Positions 54,167 through 64,000 of a stretch of DNA of 64,000 nt are shown one piece after another; position 1 is the first letter of the stretch, and each line of letters begins with the position of its first letter. Position numbers and translations under genes: made by a program. Origin of the DNA: a beta proteobacterium AAP65 (lineage in GTDB: Bacteria; Pseudomonadota; Gammaproteobacteria; Burkholderiales; Burkholderiaceae_C); assembly GCA_001295865.1 (NCBI GenBank), contig LJHW01000005.1:41357-105356 (forward strand), read 5' to 3'. The notes below the pieces were generated by a model, which saw only the letters and a list, made by a program, of their open reading frames with translations, made no database searches and had not been told where the DNA came from.

Positions 54167-55753
54167 TCATTCCCACTCGATCGTGGCCGGCGGCTTGCTG
54201 CTCACGTCGTACGCCACTCGATTGATCCCGCGCACTTCGTTGATGATGCGGCCCGACACCTTCTTCAGCAGCGCATAAGGCAGTTCGGCCCAGTCGGCGG
54301 TCATGAAGTCGCTGGTCTGCACGGCGCGCAGCGCCACCACGTAGTCGTAGGTGCGGCCGTCGCCCATCACGCCCACGCTCTTGACGGGCAGGAACACCGC
54401 AAACGCCTGGCTCGTGAGCTCGTACCAGGTCTTGCCGGAGGCCTCGTCGCGGAAGTTGCGCAACTCTTCAATGAAGATCGCATCGGCGCGGCGCAGCAGC
54501 TCGGCGTACTCGCGCTTGACCTCGCCCAGGATGCGCACGCCCAGGCCCGGGCCCGGGAAGGGGTGGCGGTAGACCATCTCTGGCGGCAGGCCCAGAGCGA
54601 CGCCGAGTTCACGCACTTCGTCCTTGAACAGGTCGCGCAGCGGCTCCAGCAGCTTCAGGCCCAGCGTCTCGGGCAGGCCACCGACGTTGTGGTGGCTCTT
54701 GATCGTGGTGGCCTTCTTGGTCTTGGCGCCGCCGCTTTCGATGACGTCGGGGTAGATCGTGCCCTGCGCCAGCCACTTGGCGTTCTGCAGCTTCTTGGCC
54801 TCGGCCTGGAAGACCTCCACGAACTCGCGGCCGATGATCTTGCGTTTGGCTTCGGGGTCGCTCACGCCCTTCAAGTGGCCGAGAAACTGCTCGCTGGCAT
54901 CGACGTGGATCACCTTCGCGTGCAGCCGGCCCACGAACATGTCCATCACCATCTGGCCTTCGTTCAGGCGCAGCAGGCCGTGGTCGACGAACACGCAGGT
55001 CAGCTGGTCGCCAATGGCGCGGTGAATGAGCGCCGCGGCCACGCTGCTGTCCACACCGCCGCTCAGACCGAGGATGACCTCTTCGTTGCCCACCTGCTCG
55101 CGGATGCGCTGCACGGCTTCTTCGATGTGGTCGCGCATCACCCAGTCGGGCTGTGCGCCGGCGATCTGCAGCACAAAACGCTCCAGCAGCGCCCTGCCCT
55201 GCACGGTGTGCGTGACCTCGGGGTGGAACTGCACCGCGTAGTAGCCGCGGGTCTCGTCGGCCATGCCGGCGATGGGGCAGCTGGGCGTGCTCGCCATCAG
55301 CTTGAAGCCCGGCGGCAGCGCCGTGACCTTGTCGCCGTGGCTCATCCACACCTTCAGCATGCCGTGGCCTTCCGCGGTGCTGAAGTCCTCGATGCCGTCC
55401 AGCAGCTTCGTGTGACCATGGGCGCGCACCTCGGCATAGCCGAACTCACGCGTCTGCCCGCTTTCCACCGCGCCGCCCAGTTGCGCAGCCATGGTCTGCA
55501 TGCCGTAACAGATGCCCAGCACCGGCACGCCGCTGCTCCACACGGCCTGCGGGGCGCGCAGGTCTTCTTCTTCGTAGGTGCTGGCGTGGCTGCCCGAAAG
55601 AATGATGCCCTTGGGGCAGAACTGCCGGATGAACTCGTCGGAAACGTCGTTCGGGTGGATCTCGCAATAAACATGCGCCTCGCGCACGCGGCGCGCGATG
55701 AGCTGCGTGACCTGCGAGCCGAAGTCGAGGATGAGGATCTTGTCGTGCGTCAT
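54167..55753 (-). CDS. guaA: GMP synthase (glutamine-hydrolysing)
   Basis: 528 residues, normal. The glutamine amidotransferase has the catalytic Cys82 (GICYGMQ), H177 and E179 (QFHPEV). The ATP pyrophosphatase carries the PP-loop SGGVDSS at 231-237, and the dimerisation domain ends [18 protein letters not shown]. It converts XMP to GMP, the second step of guanine nucleotide synthesis. It follows guaB on the same strand, separated by an MFS gene. Confidence 0.98.
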   Translation of the reverse strand: MTHDKILILDFGSQVTQLIARRVREAHVYCEIHPNDVSDEFIRQFCPKGIILSGSHASTYEEEDLRAPQAVWSSGVPVLGICYGMQTMAAQLGGAVESGQTREFGYAEVRAHGHTKLLDGIEDFSTAEGHGMLKVWMSHGDKVTALPPGFKLMASTPSCPIAGMADETRGYYAVQFHPEVTHTVQGRALLERFVLQIAGAQPDWVMRDHIEEAVQRIREQVGNEEVILGLSGGVDSSVAAALIHRAIGDQLTCVFVDHGLLRLNEGQMVMDMFVGRLHAKVIHVDASEQFLGHLKGVSDPEAKRKIIGREFVEVFQAEAKKLQNAKWLAQGTIYPDVIESGGAKTKKATTIKSHHNVGGLPETLGLKLLEPLRDLFKDEVRELGVALGLPPEMVYRHPFPGPGLGVRILGEVKREYAELLRRADAIFIEELRNFRDEASGKTWYELTSQAFAVFLPVKSVGVMGDGRTYDYVVALRAVQTSDFMTADWAELPYALLKKVSGRIINEVRGINRVAYDVSSKPPATIEWE

Positions 55754-55776
55754 GGCGTCAACTCGTCGGGCCCGTC

Positions 55777-58631
<2,855 letters not shown>

Positions 58632-58636
58632 TCAGA

Positions 58637-58671
58637 GCGCGGCTTTCGCACGTTTTCTGCAAAAGCCGCGC
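58637..58671. repeat. 10-bp perfect inverted repeat upstream of the DUF4124 gene
   Basis: GCGCGGCTTT (58637-58646) and AAAGCCGCGC (58662-58671) with a 15-base loop, ending 14 bases before the DUF4124 ATG. No T-tract follows on either strand, so it is not a typical terminator. It may be an operator or a leader hairpin in the guaB/DUF4124 divergent region. Confidence 0.7.
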
Positions 58672-58685
58672 ACTACACTGCCGGC

Positions 58686-59252
58686 ATGCACACCCCGTCC
58701 GCCCCCTGCACCGCGCACGCCGCGCGCCGGCTGCTGCCGCAACGTGTGTTCTCGGCATCCTTGCTCGGCCTGAGCCTGGCGCTGCTGCTGGCCCTGGCCG
58801 CGCCGGCCGCCCATGCCCAGTGGAAGTGGCGCGACAAGTCGGGCCAAATCAACGCCAGCGACCGCCCGCCGCCGCTGGACGTGCCCGAGAAGGACATCAT
58901 CTCGCGGCCGCCGCAAGAGACGCGCCGCACGGTGCTGTCGGCGCCGGGTGCGGCGGCGTCTGCAGCGTCTGCACCGGTGGCTGCACGCCCGCCCGTTGGC
59001 GACCGTGACCTGGAAGCACGCCGCCGTGCCGCCGAGCAAGAGCAGGCCGGCAGGAGCAAGGCCGAGGAAGAGCGCCTGGCCACGCAGCGTGCAGAAAACT
59101 GCCGCCGCGCCCGCGGGCACGTGGCGGCGCTGGAAAGCGGCCAGCGCATGGCCCGCGTGAATGAAAAGGGCGAGCGCGAGGTGCTGGACGACCGCGCCCG
59201 CGCCGACGAGATGCGCCAGTCGCGCGCCATCATCGCCACCGACTGCCGCTGA
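58686..59252 (+). CDS. DUF4124 domain-containing periplasmic protein
   Basis: 188 residues. A signal peptide ends AHA; the mature start QWKWRDKSGQINASDRPPP is the DUF4124 motif (a W-x-D-x-G-x-I-x-Y/S-x-D/S pattern). The rest is a charged Ala/Glu/Arg helical region with two Cys (NCRRA, DCR). Function unknown. It is divergent from guaB, as in many Burkholderiales. Confidence 0.88.
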   Translation: MHTPSAPCTAHAARRLLPQRVFSASLLGLSLALLLALAAPAAHAQWKWRDKSGQINASDRPPPLDVPEKDIISRPPQETRRTVLSAPGAAASAASAPVAARPPVGDRDLEARRRAAEQEQAGRSKAEEERLATQRAENCRRARGHVAALESGQRMARVNEKGEREVLDDRARADEMRQSRAIIATDCR

Positions 59253-59295
59253 GTCGGCCGGCGCCACGCAGGCACGCGGGCCGGTTGTCGCGCCG

Positions 59296-59601
59296 TCAAC
59301 GACTGCCGCGGCGAGTAGCTGGCTTCTGGGCGCGGTGCTTCTGGTAGCGCAGGCGCCGCGCTTCTTTCGGATCGACCAACAGGCCGCGGTAGATCTCGAC
59401 GCGGTCGCCCTCTCGAAGCACCGCGCCGATCTCGCAGGCCCGCCCCCAGATTCCGAGCAGGAGCGCATCCAGCCGCAGGCCCTGGCGCTGCAGCACGCCA
59501 CTGGCTTGCAGGGCCTGCGCCACCGTGGCGCCGGGCGCCAGTTCAAGGCGGCTCAAATCCACCTCGCCCGGCACGGGGCAGTACACGAGTTCGATCTGCA
59601 C
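59296..59601 (-). CDS. RnfH family ubiquitin-like protein (RatB/PasI)
   Basis: 101 residues with beta-grasp features: MQIELVYCPVPGEVDLSRLE, TVAQALQASGVLQRQGL, then GDRVEIYRGLLVDPKEARRL. RnfH proteins accompany ratA as the proposed partner ratB/pasI, but their function is not settled. It lies 15 bases after ratA on the same strand. The C-terminus is a basic tail. Confidence 0.9.
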   Translation of the reverse strand: MQIELVYCPVPGEVDLSRLELAPGATVAQALQASGVLQRQGLRLDALLLGIWGRACEIGAVLREGDRVEIYRGLLVDPKEARRLRYQKHRAQKPATRRGSR

Positions 59602-59616
59602 AGGGCGGCGTCGGGC

Positions 59617-60069
59617 TCAGCGCGGGCCGTAGACCGCTTCGGCGCGGCGCACGAAGGAGTCGACCAGGGTGTTGGCCACACGGTCGAAGACCGGGCTCAC
59701 CACCGCTTCCAGGGCCACGCTGGAAAACGCGTAGGCCAGATCGAACTCGATCTTGCAGGCCGTCTGGTCGCTGCCGGGCCGGCCCAGCGTGTGGAAGATC
59801 CAGTTGCCTTCGAGCCGTGAAAACGGCCCGTCGACGAGTTGCACCGCCACCGACTGCCCCGAGCGGTGCACATTGCGCGTGGTGAAGGCGTGCTGCACGC
59901 CCATGTAGGCCAGGCTCAGGCGCGCAGTGACACCGTCGTCGTGCGCCTGCACCACCTCCGCCCGGCTGCACCAGGGCAGGAACTGCGGATAGGCCTGCAC
60001 ATCGGTGACGAGGTCGTACATCTCGCGGGGCGAGTACCAGAGCAGGACCGACTTGCGCACGTGCTTCAT
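59617..60069 (-). CDS. ratA: RatA/PasT START-like protein (ubiquinone-binding/ribosome association)
   Basis: 150 residues of the polyketide cyclase/START type: [20 protein letters not shown] and [13 protein letters not shown], ending [20 protein letters not shown]. In E. coli RatA is reported to bind the 50S subunit, and homologues resemble the coenzyme Q-binding COQ10. It is adjacent to rnfH and divergent from smpB, the conserved arrangement. Confidence 0.92.
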   Translation of the reverse strand: MKHVRKSVLLWYSPREMYDLVTDVQAYPQFLPWCSRAEVVQAHDDGVTARLSLAYMGVQHAFTTRNVHRSGQSVAVQLVDGPFSRLEGNWIFHTLGRPGSDQTACKIEFDLAYAFSSVALEAVVSPVFDRVANTLVDSFVRRAEAVYGPR

Positions 60070-60131
60070 ACAATGCGGCCATTCTAGAAGCGCGTTGTTT
60101 TCGGGGCCCGCGCCCTCAACTTATCCTGACC

Positions 60132-60599
60132 ATGGCCCACATCGCCGAAAACCGCCGCGCCCGCTACGAGTACAGCATCGAAGAGCAGTACGAGGCGGGC
60201 ATGGTGCTGGCCGGCTGGGAGGTCAAGGCCATCCGGGCCGGCCAGGTGCAGCTCACCGACGGCTACGTGCACATCCGCGACGGCGAGCTCTACCTCATCG
60301 GTTGCCGCATCAACGCGCTGCGCAGCGCCTCCACGCACATCCACCCGGAGGCCGACCGCACCAAGAAGCTGCTGATGCACAAGGCCGAGATCCGCCGGCT
60401 CATCGGCAAGGTCGAACAGAAGGGCTTCACGCTGGTGCCGCTGAACCTGCACTACAAGGGCGGGCACGTGAAGGCCGAGATCGCGCTGGCCAAGGGCAAG
60501 GCCGAGCACGACAAGCGCAACACCGTGAAAGACCGCGACTGGGAGCGCGAAAAGGGCCGGCTCATGCGGCACAAGGTCTCCTCGGGCGGCAAAGACTGA
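60132..60599 (+). CDS. smpB: SsrA-binding protein SmpB
   Basis: 155 residues. N-terminal [20 protein letters not shown], the RNA-binding core [40 protein letters not shown] and the C-terminal basic tail [20 protein letters not shown] are all typical. It delivers tmRNA to stalled ribosomes. The ssrA gene itself is not in the window. Confidence 0.97.
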   Translation: MAHIAENRRARYEYSIEEQYEAGMVLAGWEVKAIRAGQVQLTDGYVHIRDGELYLIGCRINALRSASTHIHPEADRTKKLLMHKAEIRRLIGKVEQKGFTLVPLNLHYKGGHVKAEIALAKGKAEHDKRNTVKDRDWEREKGRLMRHKVSSGGKD

Positions 60600-60816
60600 A
60601 GGCGCGGGGCACCGCCACCAGCGAGCCCCAGGGCACCGGGAGGCCGCAAGCCGCCCCCCGCAATGCGGGTGACCCCCCTTGAAGCGCAGTGGCACGCAGG
60701 CCCAAGATCCCCTGCGCAACGGTTGCTGCGCCCAGGGCCCGGCTTAGCATTCGGCGCACGGCTGGCCGGCCTGGGCATGCGCCCACACGCACGGCGGCCT
60801 TGTGGAGACACCGACC

Positions 60817-63105
60817 ATGCCCAGCCTCACCTGGCAGCACCCTGTTCCGACCCTGGCGCGCCCTGCCCAGGGCTTGAGTTTCCCGCGGATGGCCAGGCTG
60901 TTCGCTGGTGCACTGCAGCTGGCCATGCTGTTCGCGGCCCTGCCGGCCGCGGCCGCCAGCGCCCCCAGCCTCGCCAACGAGCCGCGCCACGCCCTCGTCA
61001 TCGGCAATGCCGACTACACCACCGCCCCACTGCTGAACCCGGCCAACGACGCGGCCGCCGTCGCCAAGGTGCTGCAGAAAGCAGGTTTTAAGGTCGACCT
61101 GAAGGTCAACGCCACGCAGAAGCAGATGCAGGAGGCCGTGACGCTCTTCGGCGACAGGCTCAAAGCAGGCGGTGCCGGCCTCTTCTACTTCGCCGGGCAC
61201 GGCGTGCAGATCAAGGGCCGCAACTTCATGCTGCCCGTGGGCAGCACCATCGCACGTGAAGACGAGGTGCCCTACAAGGCCGTCGACGTGCAGCAGGTGC
61301 TGGACAAGATGGACACGGCGAAGAACCGCATCAACATGGTGGTGCTCGACGCCTGCCGCGACAACCCCTTCGCCCGCACCACACGCAGCAGCGGTGGCAG
61401 TGGCCTCTCGCAAGTGGACGCGCCCATCGGCTCGCTGATCGCCTTCGCCACGGCACCGGGCAGCGTGGCCAGCGACGGCCGCAACGCCAACGGCCTTTAC
61501 ACGCAGCACCTGCTGGCCAACATCGAACGGCCCGGCACCCCCATCGAAGACGTGTTCAAGCGCGTGCGCCTGGGCGTGCGGCTGGACAGCAACGGCAGCC
61601 AGGTGCCCTGGGAGAGCACCTCGCTCGAAGGCGATTTCTACTTCTTCCCCGCCGGCCCGGGCGCCAAGAGCGGCCCCAGCACTTTGCCCCCGCCGCCCGG
61701 CATCGAGCAGATGGCCCGTGTGGAACGTGCCTACGAACTGCTGCGCCAGGGCCAGACCGACGACGCCGATCGCATCTTCCGCGCGCTGGCCGGGGCCAGC
61801 CACACCGACATCGCCTGGATGGGCCGCGAAGGTGTGGCCGAGGTGCTGCTGGCGCGTGGCGACAGCAGTGCTGCGCTGGCCGAGGCCAACCAGATCATCA
61901 GCCAGGCGCCTACACGCAGCGCGGCCTACCTGATCCGCGGCCGCGCCTTGGCTGCCGCCGGCCAGGCGCGCGAAGGCCAGGCCGCGCTGCAGCAGGCGGC
62001 CGGCGCGCAGACGGTGGCCGATTTCGGCTGGCAGAAGGCCGAAGCGCTGGTGGCCGTGGGCAATGTGCAGCGCCAGCAAGACCCCAAGCTGGCCGCCAAG
62101 ACCTACGAAAAGGCGGTGCGCGAGAACCCGCTGTCGGTGCCGGCGCTCAGCAACCTGGCGGTGGCGCTGAGCGACAGCGGCGAGGCCGCCAAGGCCCGCG
62201 CCGTGCTCGAGCGTGCACAGGCCCTGGACCCCACCGACGCCGTCACCATCGCCTTGCTGCGCCAGACCCAGGAGAACCTGGCCGCCGACCAGGACCGCCA
62301 GCGCCAGCGCGCCATCGACGAATCGGTGCAGGAACTCGCCGCCCGCTTCCGCAACCCGCCGCCTCGCCATGCCAGCGCAGGCGCACCCGATGACTGGACC
62401 TCGCCCGCGCTTGCCATCAGCGTGCTGCCCTTCCAAGACCTCACGCTGCCGGGCAGCACCGGCCGCATCGGGCTGGAGGCGCTGCTGCAGCAGGAAGTGA
62501 TCCGCGAACTGCAGGCGCGCGGTTACACGATGGTGGAACGGCGCCTGCTCGACAGAGTGCTGGCCGAGGTGAAGCTGGGCTCGTCGGAACTGGCCGACCA
62601 GGACACCCAGATCCGCCTGGGAAAGGTGTTCGCCGCCAGGCTCATGGTGTCGGGCGCGATCAGCCCGCAGGGCGCCCAGGGCAGCACTGCGGTGGGCGCC
62701 ACCGTGCGCGCCATCGACACCGAAACCACGCAACTGGCGATGGTGAAGGCTGAGCGCGCACCGGCCGGGCCCTTCAACCCCAGCGCGCTGGCCGCCAGCA
62801 TCGCGCAAAGCGTGGCCCAGACGGTGGCCGAGAAGTACCCGCTGAAGGGCCGCCTGGTGCAGGTGGACGGTGAGATGGCCATCATCAACCTCGGCAAAAA
62901 GCATGGCGTGGCGGTGGGCCAGCAGTTCAACGTGCTGGGCCAGGGCCAGCCCATCGAACTGAATGGCCGCATCCTGGGTTACCGCGAGACCCGCATCGCG
63001 CAAGTTACCGTGACCGAGGTGCAAGACCTGCTCGCCTTCGGCCGCGTAGCCGGTGTGCAGGCCCCGCTCGCGCGGAACCAGAGGGTCATCGCGCGCAAGG
63101 AATGA
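60817..63105 (+). CDS. Secreted caspase-like (C14) protein with TPR and CsgG-like domains
   Basis: 762 residues. Signal peptide to about residue 48; caspase-like domain with H128 (YFAGHGVQ) and C180 (VVLDACRDNPF), so the catalytic dyad is intact; TPR-like helices at ~235-460 (AYELLRQGQTDDADRIFRAL ... ALSNLAVALSDSGEAAKARA); then a CsgG/FlgO-like domain from ~530 (LAISVLPFQDLTLPGSTGRI, VERRLLDRVLAEVKLGS). The role may be a periplasmic protease or signalling scaffold. GGAG lies 9 bases before the ATG; a GTG 15 bases upstream is less likely. It overlaps the next gene by ATGA. Confidence 0.9.
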   Translation: MPSLTWQHPVPTLARPAQGLSFPRMARLFAGALQLAMLFAALPAAAASAPSLANEPRHALVIGNADYTTAPLLNPANDAAAVAKVLQKAGFKVDLKVNATQKQMQEAVTLFGDRLKAGGAGLFYFAGHGVQIKGRNFMLPVGSTIAREDEVPYKAVDVQQVLDKMDTAKNRINMVVLDACRDNPFARTTRSSGGSGLSQVDAPIGSLIAFATAPGSVASDGRNANGLYTQHLLANIERPGTPIEDVFKRVRLGVRLDSNGSQVPWESTSLEGDFYFFPAGPGAKSGPSTLPPPPGIEQMARVERAYELLRQGQTDDADRIFRALAGASHTDIAWMGREGVAEVLLARGDSSAALAEANQIISQAPTRSAAYLIRGRALAAAGQAREGQAALQQAAGAQTVADFGWQKAEALVAVGNVQRQQDPKLAAKTYEKAVRENPLSVPALSNLAVALSDSGEAAKARAVLERAQALDPTDAVTIALLRQTQENLAADQDRQRQRAIDESVQELAARFRNPPPRHASAGAPDDWTSPALAISVLPFQDLTLPGSTGRIGLEALLQQEVIRELQARGYTMVERRLLDRVLAEVKLGSSELADQDTQIRLGKVFAARLMVSGAISPQGAQGSTAVGATVRAIDTETTQLAMVKAERAPAGPFNPSALAASIAQSVAQTVAEKYPLKGRLVQVDGEMAIINLGKKHGVAVGQQFNVLGQGQPIELNGRILGYRETRIAQVTVTEVQDLLAFGRVAGVQAPLARNQRVIARKE

Positions 63106-63857
63106 ACACGCTGCCTGCCACGCCCTTCCGGCCGCCCCGTGCCCAGCAAGGCACGGGGCGCCGCTGCTTGGCGGCGGCGCGGCGCATGCTGGGGGCGTTG
63201 GTGGCGTTGGCGGCGCTGGCCACCAGCGTGCAGGCGCAGAACGCGGTCCTGCCGGCCGTGGTGGTGTGGGACTACGAAAATCAGAGCGCACTCGCCGCGC
63301 CCGGCTTGGCGCAGGCCGACTTTCTCAGGCGTTCACTGTCCGAAAGCCTCACCGCCACCTTGCTGCAGGTGCCCGGCCTGCCCGTGGTGGAGCGCCAGCG
63401 CCTGCAAGACTTGCTGGTCGAGCAGAAGCTGGGCAGCACCGCGCTGGCCGACGACGACGCCCGGCTGCGCCTGGGCAAGATCGTGGGCGCGCAGCGCATG
63501 GTCTTCGGTGGCTTCTTCGTGCTGGGCGATCAGGTGCAGGTGCACGTGCGTGTGATCGATACCGCCACGTCGCGCGTGCTCTTCTCCGACGAATCCGTGG
63601 CGCCGGTGGCGACGGTAATGGCCCAGGTGGTAACGCTGAACGCCCGCGTGGCACGCGCGCTGGGCGGCGGCGCCGTGGTGGCCCAGGGCCACGCGCCCGA
63701 GCGCTGGCAGGCCTACGACCGCGCGCTCGCCCTGGCCGATGCCGGCGATTTCGACGCCGCCATCACGGCGCTGCAGCAGCTGCTGGCAGCGGACAAGACT
63801 TTCCTGCCGGCCGAACGACAACTGGTGGCGCTGCTGGAGCGCGGGGCGCGGCGGTAA
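63102..63857 (+). CDS. CsgG/FlgO-like periplasmic protein
   Basis: 251 residues with a signal peptide ending VQAQ. The domain (VVVWDYENQSALAAPGLAQA, VERQRLQDLLVEQKLGSTAL, ARLRLGKIVGAQRMVFGGFF, RVIDTATSRVLFSDESV) is homologous to the C-terminal CsgG-like domain of the preceding protein, so the pair looks like a duplication. A C-terminal helical repeat (ALALADAGDFDAAITALQQL) resembles a TPR. Translation is coupled to the caspase-like gene. Function unknown; a partner in the same envelope complex is likely. Confidence 0.85.
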   Translation: MNTLPATPFRPPRAQQGTGRRCLAAARRMLGALVALAALATSVQAQNAVLPAVVVWDYENQSALAAPGLAQADFLRRSLSESLTATLLQVPGLPVVERQRLQDLLVEQKLGSTALADDDARLRLGKIVGAQRMVFGGFFVLGDQVQVHVRVIDTATSRVLFSDESVAPVATVMAQVVTLNARVARALGGGAVVAQGHAPERWQAYDRALALADAGDFDAAITALQQLLAADKTFLPAERQLVALLERGARR

Positions 63858-63869
63858 CGCCGCTGTAAC
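63852..63869 (+). promoter_or_regulatory. Possible Pho box after the CsgG-like gene
   Basis: Two direct 7-bp half-sites CGGTAAC and CTGTAAC separated by 4 bases (11-base period), the PhoB box arrangement; the second fits CTGTMAY exactly. It overlaps the stop codon of the preceding gene and would precede a following gene. No -10 element is certain. Confidence 0.3.
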
Positions 63870-63936
63870 GCACCGCTGCCTAAGCTGAGCGCCAGGCCCG
63901 CAAGCTCCGTTCGCTACGTTAACCGCGTTCACCAGG

Positions 63937-64000
63937 TTGGCCCCTTTCCCCACGCCCCGCCTCACCGCCGCCGATTTCCAGCCCGAGGTCTTGCGCCTCT
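63937..64000 (+). CDS. Possible start of a dienelactone-hydrolase-like gene, truncated by window edge
   Basis: An open frame reads LTAADFQPEVLRL, which resembles the start of dienelactone hydrolase family proteins (LTAADFDPEVLRLFDQYVHG-like). No ATG is available. The TTG used here is a guess, and no ribosome-binding site is seen. Only about 21 codons are visible. Confidence 0.3.
   Translation, partial: MAPFPTPRLTAADFQPEVLRL

Noticed and set aside
60562..63291. 909-codon minus-strand frame
   Set aside because: Antisense to the caspase-like protein gene, which has clear motifs and a ribosome-binding site.

Overview
The window is about 70% GC and reads as a chromosome segment of a Burkholderiales-type betaproteobacterium (Rubrivivax/Leptothrix/Ideonella-like). 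This rests on gene order (surE-pcm-nlpD; smpB / ratA-rnfH / DUF4124 / guaB-guaA), a PEP-CTERM protein, COG0523/zur/znu genes and codon use. The species assignment is an inference. Apart from nlpD at the left edge and a doubtful gene at the right edge, every gene is complete. There are no integrases, transposases, tRNAs, rRNAs or CRISPR arrays.

Layout. 1-1900: translationally coupled surE-pcm-nlpD on the minus strand. 1976-7325: a large TonB-dependent receptor with its own terminator, LD-carboxypeptidase, tadA and a DUF2087 gene. 7426-13187: an AcrAB-OMF-type RND efflux operon, divergent from its TetR repressor, with a near-perfect AcrR-type operator between them. 14227-15288: a sensor-less sigma-54 activator closed by a strong terminator. 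15536-44552: a ~29 kb, 20-gene extracellular contractile injection system (eCIS) operon behind a GG-N10-GC sigma-54 promoter. 44573-49851: zinc homeostasis (zur, a COG0523 protein without a P-loop, znuCBA, DUF2796/ZrgA). 49941-52410: a PEP-CTERM Glu/sorbosone-type dehydrogenase and a Tat-exported metallo-beta-lactamase-fold hydrolase. 52421-53977: a chemoreceptor with a sigma-28 promoter. 54167-58517: guaB-MFS-guaA. 58686-60599: DUF4124, rnfH, ratA, smpB. 60817-63857: a secreted caspase-like/TPR/CsgG-like protein coupled to a second CsgG-like protein. The last ~140 bases may hold the start of another gene.

The eCIS is the most interesting system. It encodes a winged-helix-like small protein, a DUF4255 tail-terminator-like protein, two sheaths, two tube proteins, a LysM tube/baseplate protein, a DUF5908-like small protein, separate gpD-like hub and gpV-like spike, gp25, gp6/J and gpI-like baseplate proteins, a tape-measure-like protein and the AAA+ ATPase. 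It also has two large proteins sharing an N-terminal module, a 606-residue protein with a membrane segment, and a 1179-residue eCIS-core (DUF4157) candidate effector with HEXXH and HNH-like motifs. I found no PAAR tip and no recognisable tail-fibre gene. Genes overlap or nearly abut throughout, so the block looks like one transcription unit. The adjacent sigma-54 activator and the sigma-54 promoter directly in front of the first gene suggest dedicated control of the machine.

All family assignments come from reading motifs and gene order. No database search was run.
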